A stretch of 6,277 nt of DNA from Ruminococcus sp. UBA1394. Lineage in GTDB: Bacteria > Bacillota > Clostridia > Oscillospirales > Ruminococcaceae. A program made the position numbers and the translations under genes. This document shows positions 6,261-6,277 of the stretch, one piece after another (positions within the stretch are counted from its first letter, which is position 1; every line of letters begins with the position of its first letter). The DNA lies in contig DBQM01000041.1 in the NCBI GenBank assembly GCA_002305725.1, forward strand, positions 1-6,277. Reading direction: 5' to 3'. The notes below the pieces were generated by a model that was given only the letters and a program-made list of their open reading frames with translations, had not been told where the DNA came from and ran no database searches.

Positions 6261-6277
6261 TCGCACATCCGCTTACT
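6261..6277. repeat. Possible start of a second copy of the left-edge repeat
   Basis: TCGCACATCCGCTTACT matches bases 1-17 of the window (CCGCACATCTGCTTGCA) at 13 of 17 positions, including 12 of 13 over bases 2-14, in the same orientation. The element would continue beyond the window. With only 17 bases visible this is tentative. Confidence 0.35.

Overview
The window looks like a Gram-positive, plant-fibre-degrading gut or rumen anaerobe of the Ruminococcus type (Oscillospiraceae/Ruminococcaceae). The reasons are a secreted GH9-CBM3c cellulase with a dockerin-like calcium-binding motif, strong AGGAGG-type ribosome sites, SigmaA-type promoters, a lipoprotein amino-acid binding protein, and moderately A+T-rich DNA. 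The genus is an inference.

Left part (1-3134, + strand). A 131-base hairpin-forming repeat lies at the left edge. It is followed by a promoter and one large secreted multidomain enzyme, with this order: signal peptide, single dockerin-like EF-hand repeat, alpha/beta-hydrolase (esterase) domain with a full catalytic triad, GH9 cellulase domain, and CBM3c module. It should cut cellulose and remove ester side groups in one polypeptide outside the cell.

Middle (3135-5621). A strong hairpin terminator separates the cellulase gene from a convergent polar amino-acid ABC transporter operon on the - strand. Transcribed order is binding lipoprotein, an intercistronic hairpin, permease, then ATPase overlapping the permease by 14 bases. 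A near-consensus promoter lies upstream of the binding protein. The most unusual item in the window is this binding protein: its two halves are in the reverse of the usual order. The part that normally forms the C-terminal half (lobe II plus the C-terminal tail) comes first, and the part that normally starts the mature protein (lobe I) comes last, with ligand-contact motifs kept. It reads as a natural circular permutation with new ends at a hinge strand.

Right part (5622-6277). A TetR-family repressor lies directly upstream of the transporter operon on the same strand. Its 5' end is close to the window edge, and the last 17 bases resemble the start of the left-edge repeat, so the window may be bounded by two copies of the same element.

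The cellulase and the transporter face each other and show no shared regulation. The TetR regulator could act on itself, the transporter or a gene beyond the right edge; the sequence does not decide this.
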